Origin: Exiguobacterium chiriqhucha RW-2
GTDB taxonomy: Bacteria; Bacillota; Bacilli; Exiguobacteriales; Exiguobacteriaceae
Reading direction: 5' to 3'
Assembly (NCBI RefSeq): GCF_000416965.1
Contig: NZ_ATCL01000017.1
Location: forward strand, 1 to 64,000
Length of the DNA: 64,000 bases
Part shown: positions 24,728 through 33,231 of the stretch, piece by piece
Numbering within the stretch: position 1 is the first letter of the stretch
Layout: the number at the start of each line of letters is the position of its first letter
Position numbers and translations under genes: made by a program
Notes under the pieces: model-generated
What the model was told of the DNA's origin: nothing
Seen by the model: the letters and a program-made list of their open reading frames with translations, nothing else
Database searches by the model: none

Positions 24728-25771
24728 TCATTCAACGATTTCAGTTTTCTTTTTCTGCCCACATGACTGACGAACGACCAAATAATGCGGAACGATGACG
24801 CGTTTCCCGTAAGGTGGCGCGCTGTCTCCAATCTGTTCAATCAGACAGTTCGTTGCCTCGAAACCGAGGCCGAAGATGTTGATTTCGACCGAAGTGAGCG
24901 GCGGATTCGAATGTTCGGCGATGTAGACGTTGTTGAAACTGACGACGGCGACGTCCTCAGGTATCTTAAGCCCCATCTCACTGAGCGTGCTGATGACGCC
25001 GAGCGCCATCATATCGTCACTGACGACGACGGCTGTCGGTGGTTCCTCTAACTGGAGCAACTCCCGCACGGCTTTGGCCCCGCCCTTCGTCATGAACTCG
25101 GCACGAGCGATATAGTCTTCCCGAACCGGGATGCCCGCCTCCATCAACGCTGTCGCGTACCCGTTGCGACGATCTTGTGTGACGGCGAGTTTATCGGATC
25201 CCCCGATAAAGGCGATGCAACGATGGCCGAGGTTGTATAAATGTTTCGTTACTTCACGCCCGGCCAAATAGTTGTCCGTGTCGACGTACGTAATCGAGGA
25301 GGCATCTCCAAACGGCTTCCCGACGACGACGAACGGGAATTTTGTCTGACGTAAGTATTGAACGACTTTGTCGTCTTCACGTGAGTACAAGACGATGACG
25401 CCGTCAACGCGACGGCCTTGGACCATCTCGATGACCCCCGACAAGACCTCTTCTTCGGTCACGCCCGTCGTCATGTAAAGCGAGTAACCGTTTTGGTGGG
25501 CTTTCGTACTGATTCCACGCAATACTTCAGGGAAAAATGGATTTTGAAGCGTTTTCGTCGCTGCGCTCGGCATGACGAGACCAATCGACTGTGTCGAGCG
25601 GTTGGCGAGACTTCGCGCGTGAATGTTCGGATGGTACCCGAGTTCTTCCATCGAACTGCGTACACGCTCTTTCGTTTTCTGACTGATACGCGGACTGTTG
25701 GCGATGACGCGAGACACGGTCGACGGTGCGACATTGGCGTGTTTGGCGACATCTTTAATCGTGATTTGCAT
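24728..25771 (-). CDS. malR: LacI-family regulator of the maltodextrin operon (MalR-like)
   Basis: 347 residues. The N-terminal helix-turn-helix ITIKDVAKHANVAPSTVSRVI is classical LacI, followed by the hinge and a periplasmic-binding-protein-like sensor domain (about 60-335; VVGKPFGDASSITYVDTDNYLAGREVTKHLYNLGHR). ATG 25771 has AAGGGGG; the longer frame lacks an RBS. Last gene of the malE-malF-malG-amylase-malR unit. It most likely represses this operon, mapA and the GH13 gene through the CAAnCGnTTG sites and releases them with maltodextrin; that link is inferred. Confidence 0.85.
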   Translation of the reverse strand: MQITIKDVAKHANVAPSTVSRVIANSPRISQKTKERVRSSMEELGYHPNIHARSLANRSTQSIGLVMPSAATKTLQNPFFPEVLRGISTKAHQNGYSLYMTTGVTEEEVLSGVIEMVQGRRVDGVIVLYSREDDKVVQYLRQTKFPFVVVGKPFGDASSITYVDTDNYLAGREVTKHLYNLGHRCIAFIGGSDKLAVTQDRRNGYATALMEAGIPVREDYIARAEFMTKGGAKAVRELLQLEEPPTAVVVSDDMMALGVISTLSEMGLKIPEDVAVVSFNNVYIAEHSNPPLTSVEINIFGLGFEATNCLIEQIGDSAPPYGKRVIVPHYLVVRQSCGQKKKTEIVE

Positions 25772-25822
25772 GATGCTCCCCCTTGCTTCCGTTAATTCAA
25801 AGTTCCCTATCACAGGGTATCG

Positions 25823-27334
25823 TCAGCTCGCGCTCTTGCGACGCTTCCACATGACCAATCCAGTCAAGAAAATCGGGATGGCGATGACAAGTAGACCGAT
25901 CGTCCACATGTTCACTTCCGATTCTTCGACGATGTAGGCGTTCGCGCTTTCTCCTGCGAGCTTGATGGTGAACGTGCCACGTTTGTCGGTGACAAGTTGT
26001 GAGAACAAGAGACCACGAAGGCGTGTATCTTCCCCGACTTCGCTTACCTCGAATTCAATCTCTCGGTCCTCGGCGTTCATATTGATAGCGTACAAAGCGA
26101 CATCGTCGCCGTCACGACGCTCGAACACGGCCATGCCGTCTTTCGAGGCGATCATGCGTTGTTCGCCGGTCGCGAAGACGGGATATTCCTCTCGCATCCG
26201 GTTCATCATCGTGACGTATTCATGGAGCTCTTCATTTCCAGGGAAATCGGTCATGGCCCGGTTCGCCGGATCGGCTCCGCCCTTTTGTGCGTTCTCCGTC
26301 CCTTGGAAGACGATCGGCATGCCTGGAGACGCATAAAGAGCGAACAATCCGAGGCGTAGGCGACGCTCGGCCGACTCGGCCCCGCCGAGTTCCGCGACGT
26401 GCATGAATCGTTCTACGTCGTGGTTATCGAGGAACGTCGCCATTTGGTTCGGGTCGTTGAAGAACGTCTCGGCGTAGCTCGCGGCCACGTCGATTTCGTC
26501 CACACTCGCCGACTTTTGCGTCATCGTCTTCGAGACGCGGTCGTAAAACGTGAAGTTCGTGATGCTGTTGAAGCCTAGGTCATCATATTCCGCGACGTAC
26601 TGTGGATCCGGGTCGAACACTTCGGCCAACAGATAAAAGTCGGGGTCGACGGCCCGGACCGCTTTAACGAAGTCTTCCCAAAACGGTTTGTCGACGTGAC
26701 GTACCGTATCGAGACGATAGCCGTCAATGCCGGTCTCTTCAATCCAATACGTGGCCGCATCGAGTAAGTAGTCTTTCACTTCCGGGTCTTCCGTTTTGAA
26801 GTCCGGCAAGTCGAACAGCCAGTGCGTCTCGACTTGTTCTTGATCGTTCCAAAGCACGATCGGCAACTCGTCATGGAACCAGTCCGGTCGTTCTTCGACC
26901 CATGGATGTTTCGGACCGACGTGGTTGACGACGAAGTCGAGGATGACTTTCATGTCCCGTTTATGGGCCTCGTCGACGAGTTCTTGCAAATCTTCTTTCG
27001 TCCCAAATTGGGGATCGATGTTATAAAAGTCTTTAATCCAATATCCGTGATAACCGTCCGGCATGTTCTCAAACACCGGTGTCAGCCAGACGGACGTGAA
27101 CCCGAGCGACTCGATATAATCGAGCTTTTCAATCACGCCGCGGATATCGCCCCCGTGAAAGGCTTTCGGGTCATCTTTGTCGACCTGCGCGTTGTTGTCC
27201 GGATTCCCGTCAACAAATCGGTCGACCATGATAAAGTACATGCGTTCCTGTTCCCATGATGCTGCTTCTTTCGCTCCGACGATTGTTGGAAACAAAAGAA
27301 GCGACAGAAGAACGAGCACGACGCCTCGCCTCAT
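25823..27334 (-). CDS. Membrane-anchored extracellular alpha-amylase (GH13)
   Basis: 503 residues. A signal peptide (about 1-20, ending VGA) leads into a GH13 (beta/alpha)8 barrel with all four conserved regions: DFVVNH (133-138), GYRLDTVRH with nucleophile Asp209, LLAEVFD with acid/base Glu238, and FLDNHD with Asp306. A C-terminal transmembrane segment (about 477-496) and a KRRK tail should hold the enzyme on the outer membrane face. It would cut starch or dextrins at the cell surface for the MalEFG importer. RBS AAGGGGGAAG. Confidence 0.88.
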   Translation of the reverse strand: MRRGVVLVLLSLLLFPTIVGAKEAASWEQERMYFIMVDRFVDGNPDNNAQVDKDDPKAFHGGDIRGVIEKLDYIESLGFTSVWLTPVFENMPDGYHGYWIKDFYNIDPQFGTKEDLQELVDEAHKRDMKVILDFVVNHVGPKHPWVEERPDWFHDELPIVLWNDQEQVETHWLFDLPDFKTEDPEVKDYLLDAATYWIEETGIDGYRLDTVRHVDKPFWEDFVKAVRAVDPDFYLLAEVFDPDPQYVAEYDDLGFNSITNFTFYDRVSKTMTQKSASVDEIDVAASYAETFFNDPNQMATFLDNHDVERFMHVAELGGAESAERRLRLGLFALYASPGMPIVFQGTENAQKGGADPANRAMTDFPGNEELHEYVTMMNRMREEYPVFATGEQRMIASKDGMAVFERRDGDDVALYAINMNAEDREIEFEVSEVGEDTRLRGLLFSQLVTDKRGTFTIKLAGESANAYIVEESEVNMWTIGLLVIAIPIFLTGLVMWKRRKSAS

Positions 27335-27357
27335 ATCGCTTCCCCCTTAAGTGAGTA

Positions 27358-28191
27358 TTATCCTTTCGTACCACCGGCAGTGAGACCCGAGACAAAGTAG
27401 CGTTGGAACATGAAGAACAAGAGGACGATTGGAAGGGCCGAAAGGACGGCGCCTGCCGCGAACAACGTGAAGTTGTTGTCGAACTGTCGAGAGATCATGT
27501 TGTAAAGACCAACCGCGAGCGTCTGTTTCTCTGGTGAACGAAGGACGAGCGATGCCAAGATGAAGTCGTTGAACGGGCCCATGAAGTTGAACAAGGCGAT
27601 CGTTGCGACGATTGGCTTCGCGAGCGGCAAAATGATTTGCCAGAAGATACGAAGGTGACCGGCACCATCCATCCGAGCAGCTTCATCGAGCTCTTTCGGA
27701 ATCGTATCGAAATAACCTTTTGCCAAGTACGTGTTCATCGGGATTGCGCCTCCGGCATACAGCAAAATAAGGGCTGTGTGCGTATCAAGAAGGTTGAGCA
27801 TGTTCAAGAGCACGTAGATGGCGATGATGGCAACGAATTGCGGGACCATCTGTAAGACGAGGAACATGACGAGCGAGTTCTTCCGTCCCACGAAACGGTA
27901 ACGCGAGAAGACATAACCTGTAATCGTTACCAAAACGACTGAGAGCAACATTGTGATGACTGCAATTTTTAATGTGTTCACATACCATAAACTATAATCC
28001 GAAATAGATAGATCGAACAAGTTTTTATAGTGAATAAATGTCGGGTTCGACGGAATGATGGTCGATGTGATCGTACGACCCGGGTTGAATGACGTCCCGA
28101 CCACCCAAAGCATTGGATAGAGAATGATGATCGACGCAAGCGTCAAGATGACATAAGAGAACGCCAAATTGATTCGTTTTTGTTTTTTCAT
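27358..28191 (-). CDS. malG: Maltodextrin ABC transporter permease MalG
   Basis: 277 residues, six transmembrane segments. The EAA loop that docks the ATPase is ELDEAARMDGAGHLRIFWQIILPLAKP, and the C-terminus GLTAGGTKG is typical of MalG/MdxG. Two bases separate it from malF. The cognate ATPase (usually MsmX, coded elsewhere) is not in the window. Confidence 0.93.
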   Translation of the reverse strand: MKKQKRINLAFSYVILTLASIIILYPMLWVVGTSFNPGRTITSTIIPSNPTFIHYKNLFDLSISDYSLWYVNTLKIAVITMLLSVVLVTITGYVFSRYRFVGRKNSLVMFLVLQMVPQFVAIIAIYVLLNMLNLLDTHTALILLYAGGAIPMNTYLAKGYFDTIPKELDEAARMDGAGHLRIFWQIILPLAKPIVATIALFNFMGPFNDFILASLVLRSPEKQTLAVGLYNMISRQFDNNFTLFAAGAVLSALPIVLLFFMFQRYFVSGLTAGGTKG

Positions 28192-28192
28192 A

Positions 28193-29548
28193 TCAGATCA
28201 TATCCTCGTCTTTGAAAGATTTTGTCCGACGGAACTGGATGACGGCAAGTGTCATGATGAAGAATGACAAGATGAGCGTAATCGCAGCCGCAAGTCCGTA
28301 TTGCGGGTTGGCTCCGAGCGACAATTTGTAAATCCATGAAATCAAGATATCGGTACCGCCGGCAGTTTGGCCCGGAACAGCCGGTCCACCACCGTTAAAG
28401 AGATAGATGATGTTGAAGTTGTTGAAGTTGAACGTGAACTGCGTGATGAGAATCGGTGCTGTTGCGAACAAGAGCATCGGCAATGTGATTAAACGGAACT
28501 TATCAAAGATGGTCGCACCGTCAATCGTCGCCGCTTCATATAAGTCACCCGGGATGGATTGAAGCACCCCAGTCATGAGCGTCATGATGAACGGGAAGCC
28601 GAGCCACCATTGAATCAAGATGAGCGCACTGCGTGTCGCCGTCGGATCGGTCATCCAGTTGATCGGATCAAGTCCGAACGCCGGAAGAATCGTCGTATTG
28701 AATACCCCGAACGATTCGTTGAACATCGAACGGAAAATCAAGATCGTGATGAACGCCGGTACGGCCCATGACAAAATCAAGATTGAGCGGAACAAGCGAC
28801 GGAAACGAAGACCTTCTTGGTTCAAGAGGACTGCAAGGAAGATCCCGATGGCGATGACACCGACCGTCGAAGCGACTGTCCAGACGAGCGTCCAACCAAG
28901 AACGCCGACGAACGTGTCACGGAAAATATCAATTTCAAAGATTCGTGTGAAGTTCTCAAATCCGACCCATTCCACGAGTTTCGCCGGTGGTGCGTTGTTG
29001 TAGCGATAGTTCGTGAAGGCGATCAAGAATGTGAAAATCAATGGAAGAATAACGGTGAAGACGAGCAAGATGAGCGACGGAATTAACATCAGGTATGGGA
29101 ATCCGTGGTCGCGCAAGTTGCGAAGTTGCACTTGGAACGTTGCAACGTTTAGGTGCTGATCACGAATGCGACCGACTCGGTAAGCGTCACGAATGTTCCA
29201 GACGTAGAACGCGATTCCGAAGAAAAGTAAGATCAATGCGACAATACCTTCTACCATCAAGAAGATGGAATGGTCGTTACGAGGTCCTGCCACTTCGCCA
29301 AGCGTGATCAATCCCCAAAGGCCGCCACGGTCGCCAGGTCCAGCGCCTGCTCCTTTGAAAAAGAGATCGTAGTTTACTGCAAAATAAGACATGATGACAA
29401 TAAAGAAAGCGATCGCTTTCGCTTTTTGGTTGTTATAAAATTGACCGGCTCCCGGAATGATCGAGAGTAATGCAGCGTTCCGAGCATGATTGGTCGGTTG
29501 TTTGTCCGGACGTTGATCCGGCGTTTTCGGGTTCGCAATTGAAGCCAT
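28193..29548 (-). CDS. malF: Maltodextrin ABC transporter permease MalF
   Basis: 451 residues, longer than MalG because of an N-terminal extension (about 1-140) with extra membrane segments, as in MdxF. The EAA loop is DLYEAATIDGATIFDKFRLITLPML. ATG 29548 has AAAGGAG at nine bases; a TTG two codons earlier is too close to it. An operator palindrome and terminator-like hairpin lie between this gene and malE. Confidence 0.92.
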   Translation of the reverse strand: MASIANPKTPDQRPDKQPTNHARNAALLSIIPGAGQFYNNQKAKAIAFFIVIMSYFAVNYDLFFKGAGAGPGDRGGLWGLITLGEVAGPRNDHSIFLMVEGIVALILLFFGIAFYVWNIRDAYRVGRIRDQHLNVATFQVQLRNLRDHGFPYLMLIPSLILLVFTVILPLIFTFLIAFTNYRYNNAPPAKLVEWVGFENFTRIFEIDIFRDTFVGVLGWTLVWTVASTVGVIAIGIFLAVLLNQEGLRFRRLFRSILILSWAVPAFITILIFRSMFNESFGVFNTTILPAFGLDPINWMTDPTATRSALILIQWWLGFPFIMTLMTGVLQSIPGDLYEAATIDGATIFDKFRLITLPMLLFATAPILITQFTFNFNNFNIIYLFNGGGPAVPGQTAGGTDILISWIYKLSLGANPQYGLAAAITLILSFFIMTLAVIQFRRTKSFKDEDMI

Positions 29549-29583
29549 CCTCAATTTCTCCTTTCAATTTGAGCAAATCAATC

Positions 29584-29599
29584 GAGCAAGCGTTTGCTC
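29584..29599. promoter_or_regulatory. MalR-type operator between malE and malF
   Basis: GAGCAAGCGTTTGCTC has six-base perfect arms (GAGCAA and TTGCTC) around a GCGT centre. Its half-site GAGCAA recurs at 29571-29576. The core resembles the palindromes at the malE, GH13 and mapA promoters. Confidence 0.6.
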
Positions 29600-29606
29600 A
29601 ATTCTA

Positions 29607-29643
29607 GAAAATGAGGGGGAACGCCAGTCGGCGTACCCCATCA
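29607..29643 (-). terminator. Intercistronic terminator-like hairpin after malE
   Basis: Arms TGA-GGGG-ACGCC and GGCGT-CCCC-TCA (about 29612-29625 with 29630-29643) form a 12-bp stem with small bulges, followed by ATTTTCTAG on the minus strand. It would let malE be made in excess over malFG, as is common for binding proteins. Confidence 0.6.
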
Positions 29644-29653
29644 TTTCTTGTCC

Positions 29654-30919
29654 TTATTGGTTGTTCGCTTGGATTTGTTGCTCGATGACTTTAACAGCAT
29701 CGTCAGCTGATTTTTGTGCATCTTGCTTGCCAGTTGCTACGAGCTGAAGTGCTTGTGCCATTGGCTCCCAAACTTGTCCCATTTCAGGAATGTTAGGCAT
29801 TGGGATTGCGTTCGTCGCTTGATCGAATACCGCTTTCGCAACTTCGTTCGACGTGATTGTCTCATTCGACTCGAGTGCTGCTACTGGTGGAATCTCGTTG
29901 TACGCTTCGAACATTTTCAATGCGTTCTCTTCGTTCGTGAGTTCTGCGAGGAACATTTCAGCCCACTCTTGGTTTTCTGTGTAAGCAGAAAGTGCGTATG
30001 TCTTCACGCCCATGAACGTCTTGATTGGCTCACCGTTTGGAAGTGTCGGCAATGCAGACGCTCCAAGGTTGACGCCAGCATCTTGGTAACCAGCTACGGC
30101 CCATGGTCCGTTCATGACTGTGTGTGCTTTCTTCTCAGTGAAGAGTTGGTCCATCGCTTGGCCACCAGACTCGCCGATCAACCCTTTAGGGAAGAGGCCT
30201 TCTTGGTACCATTTGCCGATGTAGTCGAAGCCTTCAACTGCGCCTTCGTTGTTCAAACCGATGTCAGTTGGGTCGAGCGCGCCGCCGTCTTCTTTGAAGA
30301 CGTAACCGCCGAAGCCAGCCACTACACCGTGAGCGAAGTAGAAGTTATCCCAAAGACCGAGGAAGCCGTACTCGCCTTTGTCTTTAAGATCTGTAGACAA
30401 CTTGTACAAGTCGTCCATTGAAGTAGGAGCTTCTGATACCAAATCCTTGTTGTACATGAGGACTGGTGTTTCAACTGATTTCGGATAGCCGTAAGCTTGT
30501 CCGTCGAACATGACAGCCGATTTCGAAGCGTCTGTGAACGCTTCAAGTGCGCCTTCATCCGTAAGTGGAGCCAAGTGACCTTGGTCAGCGATTGTTCCGA
30601 TTTGGTCGTGTGGTACGAGAACGATATCAGGACCTTTACCAGCTGGGCCATCAAGCGCCAACTTGTCTTTTTGATCCGTCATTTGGACTTCAACGACTTC
30701 AACTGCGACGCCGTGTTCTTCTTCAAACGCCTTCGCAACTTCTTTCGTCGTTTCCGACTTTTCAATATCTTCCCAAATTACGATTTTTTCTGGCTTGTTC
30801 TCGCTAGAAGAACCGCCTTCGTTAGTAGAACCGTTGTCCGTACCGCCACCACATGCAGCAAGTGCACCGAAAGCGAATACTGCCGTTGAAAGTCCTGCTA
30901 CCATTTTTTTCATCTTCAT
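29654..30919 (-). CDS. malE: Maltodextrin-binding lipoprotein MalE
   Basis: 421 residues. A lipoprotein signal peptide ends in the lipobox LAAC with Cys23, followed by a G/S/N-rich tether. The mature domain is a cluster B solute-binding protein (KIVIWEDIEKSETTKEVAKAFEEEHG; YGYPKSVETPVLMYNKDL; ANNQ end). It captures maltodextrins outside and delivers them to MalFG. ATG 30919 with GGGGAGG at nine bases. First gene of the operon, behind a promoter covered by operator-like palindromes. Confidence 0.92.
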   Translation of the reverse strand: MKMKKMVAGLSTAVFAFGALAACGGGTDNGSTNEGGSSSENKPEKIVIWEDIEKSETTKEVAKAFEEEHGVAVEVVEVQMTDQKDKLALDGPAGKGPDIVLVPHDQIGTIADQGHLAPLTDEGALEAFTDASKSAVMFDGQAYGYPKSVETPVLMYNKDLVSEAPTSMDDLYKLSTDLKDKGEYGFLGLWDNFYFAHGVVAGFGGYVFKEDGGALDPTDIGLNNEGAVEGFDYIGKWYQEGLFPKGLIGESGGQAMDQLFTEKKAHTVMNGPWAVAGYQDAGVNLGASALPTLPNGEPIKTFMGVKTYALSAYTENQEWAEMFLAELTNEENALKMFEAYNEIPPVAALESNETITSNEVAKAVFDQATNAIPMPNIPEMGQVWEPMAQALQLVATGKQDAQKSADDAVKVIEQQIQANNQ

Positions 30920-30972
30920 GATGAAAAACCTCCCCAAGGAATAGTATGGTCAGATTTGCGCAATCGCACTGG

Positions 30973-31011
30973 CCTACTGATTTTAAACAACTCCGCTACA
31001 GAATCAGTAGG
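30973..31011 (-). other. Hairpin in the malE 5' untranslated region
   Basis: A perfect 10-bp inverted repeat (30973-30982 with 31002-31011) with a 19-base loop lies between the predicted malE transcription start and the malE ribosome site. It has no T-run, so it is not an obvious terminator; it may stabilise the mRNA or be an operator. Confidence 0.45.
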
Positions 31012-31015
31012 TTAG

Positions 31016-31074
31016 TGAAAACGTTTGCATCCTCACCTCAATTTTTATTATACAGTTGTGTAAGCGTTTTACAA
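31016..31074 (-). promoter_or_regulatory. malE promoter with two MalR/cre-like operators
   Basis: Minus-strand promoter TTGTAA (31069-31074), 16-bp spacer, TATAAT (31047-31052). TGTAAGCGTTTTACA (31059-31073) covers the -35 and spacer. TGAAAACGTTTGCA (31016-31029) sits just downstream of the start site and matches the CcpA cre consensus TGWAANCGNTNWCA in 13 of 14 positions. Confidence 0.7.
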
Positions 31075-31168
31075 GACTTTTTTTTAGGATTTTTTCCTGC
31101 TGTTGTCCCATTTATCTCTTTTTGAACTTTTTGTAGGTGTTTTTCTTATGAAACAAGGAATCGAACGA

Positions 31169-31255
31169 TTGACAAAATGTAAACGCTTTATTAACCTTTG
31201 CTTGAGCAAACGTTTTCACAACTGATGTTTCTTTTCTGAACAGACAGTGTAAAAT
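31169..31255 (+). promoter_or_regulatory. Regulatory region of the GH13 gene with two operator-like sites
   Basis: Part of the 371-bp gap between malE and the GH13 gene. TGTAAACGCTTTAT (31178-31191) and AGCAAACGTTTTCA (31205-31218) resemble cre/MalR sites. A TTGACA (31169-31174) has no convincing -10 at normal distance; TAAAAT at 31250-31255 is a possible -10 with a poor -35. Apart from this and the malE promoter, I see nothing coding in the gap. Confidence 0.5.
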
Positions 31256-31290
31256 GGTAACAACCCTAAGAGAGAAAGGAACGATTTCAT

Positions 31291-33075
31291 TTGATTAAAG
31301 AAGCTATCTATCATCGCGCCATGTCCCCTTTCGTGTACAAGTACGACCGAGAAACGATACATATTCGATTCCATACGAAAAGAAATGATATCCAATCTGT
31401 TGACTTAATTTGGAATGACCCATATGACTGGCATTCGGAAGACCCGGCCATGTGGAACTTCGATCCGGACAAGCCGAGCTTCTGGCGCACGTTCGAGACA
31501 CCGATGGAAAAGATCGGACACGACGACCAATACGACTATTGGTTCATCGCCATCAAGCCGCCATTCCGCCGGCTCCGTTACGGCTTCCGTCTCCATGACG
31601 GTAATGAGACGGCCGTCTATACGGAAAAAGGTTGGTTCGAAGATAAGCCGCTCGATGATACGGGCTACTATTTCTGCATCCCATTCATCAACCCGGTCGA
31701 CATCTTCCATGCCCCGTCGTGGGTGAAAGATACGGTCTGGTATCAAATCTTCCCGGACCGGTTCGCGAACGGTGACTCGTCACTCGACCCGGAAGGCACG
31801 CTCCCGTGGAATAGCACCGAGCCGACAATCACGAACTTCTTCGGCGGCGACTTCCAAGGGATCATCGATCATATCGACCACATCGTCGACCTCGGCATTA
31901 CCGGCATCTACTTCTGCCCGATCTTCAAGGCGACGACGAACCATAAATACGATACGCTCGATTATATGGAAATCGATCCTCAGTTCGGAACGAAGGAACA
32001 GTTCAAACAACTCGTCGACCTTCTGCACGAGAACGGGATTAAAGTCATGCTCGACGCGGTCTTCAACCACGTCGGGTACAATCACCCGTGGTTCCTCGAC
32101 GTCGTCGAGAACGGACCACAGTCGGAGTACCGGGACTGGTTCTACCTTCGTGACTTCCCGATCGAGACGACACCGAAGCCGAACTACGATACGTTCGCGT
32201 TCGAGAAGAACATGCCGAAAATCAATACGGAGCACCCGGCGCTAAAAGCTTATCTATTAGAAGTCGCGCGCTATTGGGTCGAGGAGTTCGGCATCGACGG
32301 CTGGCGTTTGGACGTCGCTAACGAAGTCGATCATGCGTTCTGGCGCGACTTCCGGAAAGCCGTGAAACAAGCGAACCCAGAAGCGTACATCCTCGGTGAG
32401 ATTTGGCATGACGCGCAGCCGTGGCTTCAAGGCGATCAGTTCGATGCGGTCATGAACTACCCGTTCACGAACGCGAGCCTCAACTATTTCGCGCTCGACC
32501 GGACGTCCGCTTCCGAGTTCCGGGATGAATTGACGCGCGTCGAGATGATGAACACGACGAACGTGAACGAAGTGACGTTCAACTTGATTGATTCGCACGA
32601 CACGCCGCGTGCCCTTACACGAGCGAAAGGACATAAAGGAAAGTTCAAGTTGCTCATGACGTCGATGCTCACGTACACGGGCAGCCCATGTATCTATTAC
32701 GGGGATGAAATCGGGCTCGAGGGTGAACAAGACCCGGGCTGCCGTCGTTGTATGCCGTGGGATGAGACGCAGGAAGACCGGGAGCTGTTCCGCTATATCC
32801 AAAAATTGATTCGACTCCGCAAAGAGCACCCGGTGCTCGCCAACGCCGGCTCGTATCGCTTCAACCTCGTCGATAACGAGTCGAACGCACTCATCATTGA
32901 GCGTTGCACGAAAGACGAGACATATTTGATATACTTCAATAACTCAGAGACGGTATCGAAGCTGAACCCACTCTGGCATACGGGAAGCGCTTACGATTTG
33001 CTTCACGACCGCGATGTAGACTCACTTGAAGTCGAACTCGCACCGTTCAGCGCCACGATTTTGAAAATGAAATAA
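31291..33075 (+). CDS. Neopullulanase/maltogenic amylase-type GH13 enzyme
   Basis: 594 residues. An N-terminal CBM34-like domain (about 1-125) precedes the barrel, the layout of cyclomaltodextrinase/neopullulanase (GH13_20). Conserved regions: DAVFNH (255-260), GWRLDVANE with nucleophile Asp341, ILGEIWHD with Glu370, and LIDSHD with Asp437. There is no signal peptide, so it acts inside the cell on imported dextrins. The start is TTG 31291 because the sequence MIKEAIYHR is the normal family N-terminus. Divergent from malE and sharing its operators. Confidence 0.88.
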   Translation: MIKEAIYHRAMSPFVYKYDRETIHIRFHTKRNDIQSVDLIWNDPYDWHSEDPAMWNFDPDKPSFWRTFETPMEKIGHDDQYDYWFIAIKPPFRRLRYGFRLHDGNETAVYTEKGWFEDKPLDDTGYYFCIPFINPVDIFHAPSWVKDTVWYQIFPDRFANGDSSLDPEGTLPWNSTEPTITNFFGGDFQGIIDHIDHIVDLGITGIYFCPIFKATTNHKYDTLDYMEIDPQFGTKEQFKQLVDLLHENGIKVMLDAVFNHVGYNHPWFLDVVENGPQSEYRDWFYLRDFPIETTPKPNYDTFAFEKNMPKINTEHPALKAYLLEVARYWVEEFGIDGWRLDVANEVDHAFWRDFRKAVKQANPEAYILGEIWHDAQPWLQGDQFDAVMNYPFTNASLNYFALDRTSASEFRDELTRVEMMNTTNVNEVTFNLIDSHDTPRALTRAKGHKGKFKLLMTSMLTYTGSPCIYYGDEIGLEGEQDPGCRRCMPWDETQEDRELFRYIQKLIRLRKEHPVLANAGSYRFNLVDNESNALIIERCTKDETYLIYFNNSETVSKLNPLWHTGSAYDLLHDRDVDSLEVELAPFSATILKMK

Positions 33076-33086
33076 ATTCGGTTTTG

Positions 33087-33112
33087 CACCCGTTTCGGCG
33101 GGTGTTTTTTTT
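33087..33112 (+). terminator. Terminator of the GH13 gene
   Basis: CACCCG (33087-33092) paired with CGGGTG (33099-33104), followed by eight T. Confidence 0.85.
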
Positions 33113-33163
33113 GTTGAAAATAATTTGCTAAATCCCTTTCTTTTTCATATCAAAAGGAGTAAC

Positions 33164-33190
33164 ATGACCCTTGTGATTTTGACAACGTAA
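33164..33190 (+). CDS. Putative leader peptide MTLVILTT ahead of the MATE gene
   Basis: ATG-ACC-CTT-GTG-ATT-TTG-ACA-ACG-TAA, eight codons, with AAAAGGAG (33152-33159) directly before it. Codons 2-4 contain CCCTTGT (33168-33174), the exact complement of ACAAGGG (33216-33222), which includes the ribosome site of the MATE gene. This is the layout of translational attenuators of resistance genes. The Shine-Dalgarno to ATG spacing is short (four bases). Confidence 0.45.
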   Translation: MTLVILTT

Positions 33191-33222
33191 ATATTTCATA
33201 GAGAGAATTGTAGAAACAAGGG
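33168..33222 (+). promoter_or_regulatory. Possible attenuator stem hiding the MATE ribosome site
   Basis: CCCTTGT (33168-33174) can pair with ACAAGGG (33216-33222); after a two-base bulge, TT (33177-33178) pairs with AA (33214-33215). The loop is about 35 bases. A ribosome held on the leader ORF would keep the MATE Shine-Dalgarno free. Confidence 0.4.
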
Positions 33223-33231
33223 AGAATACAC

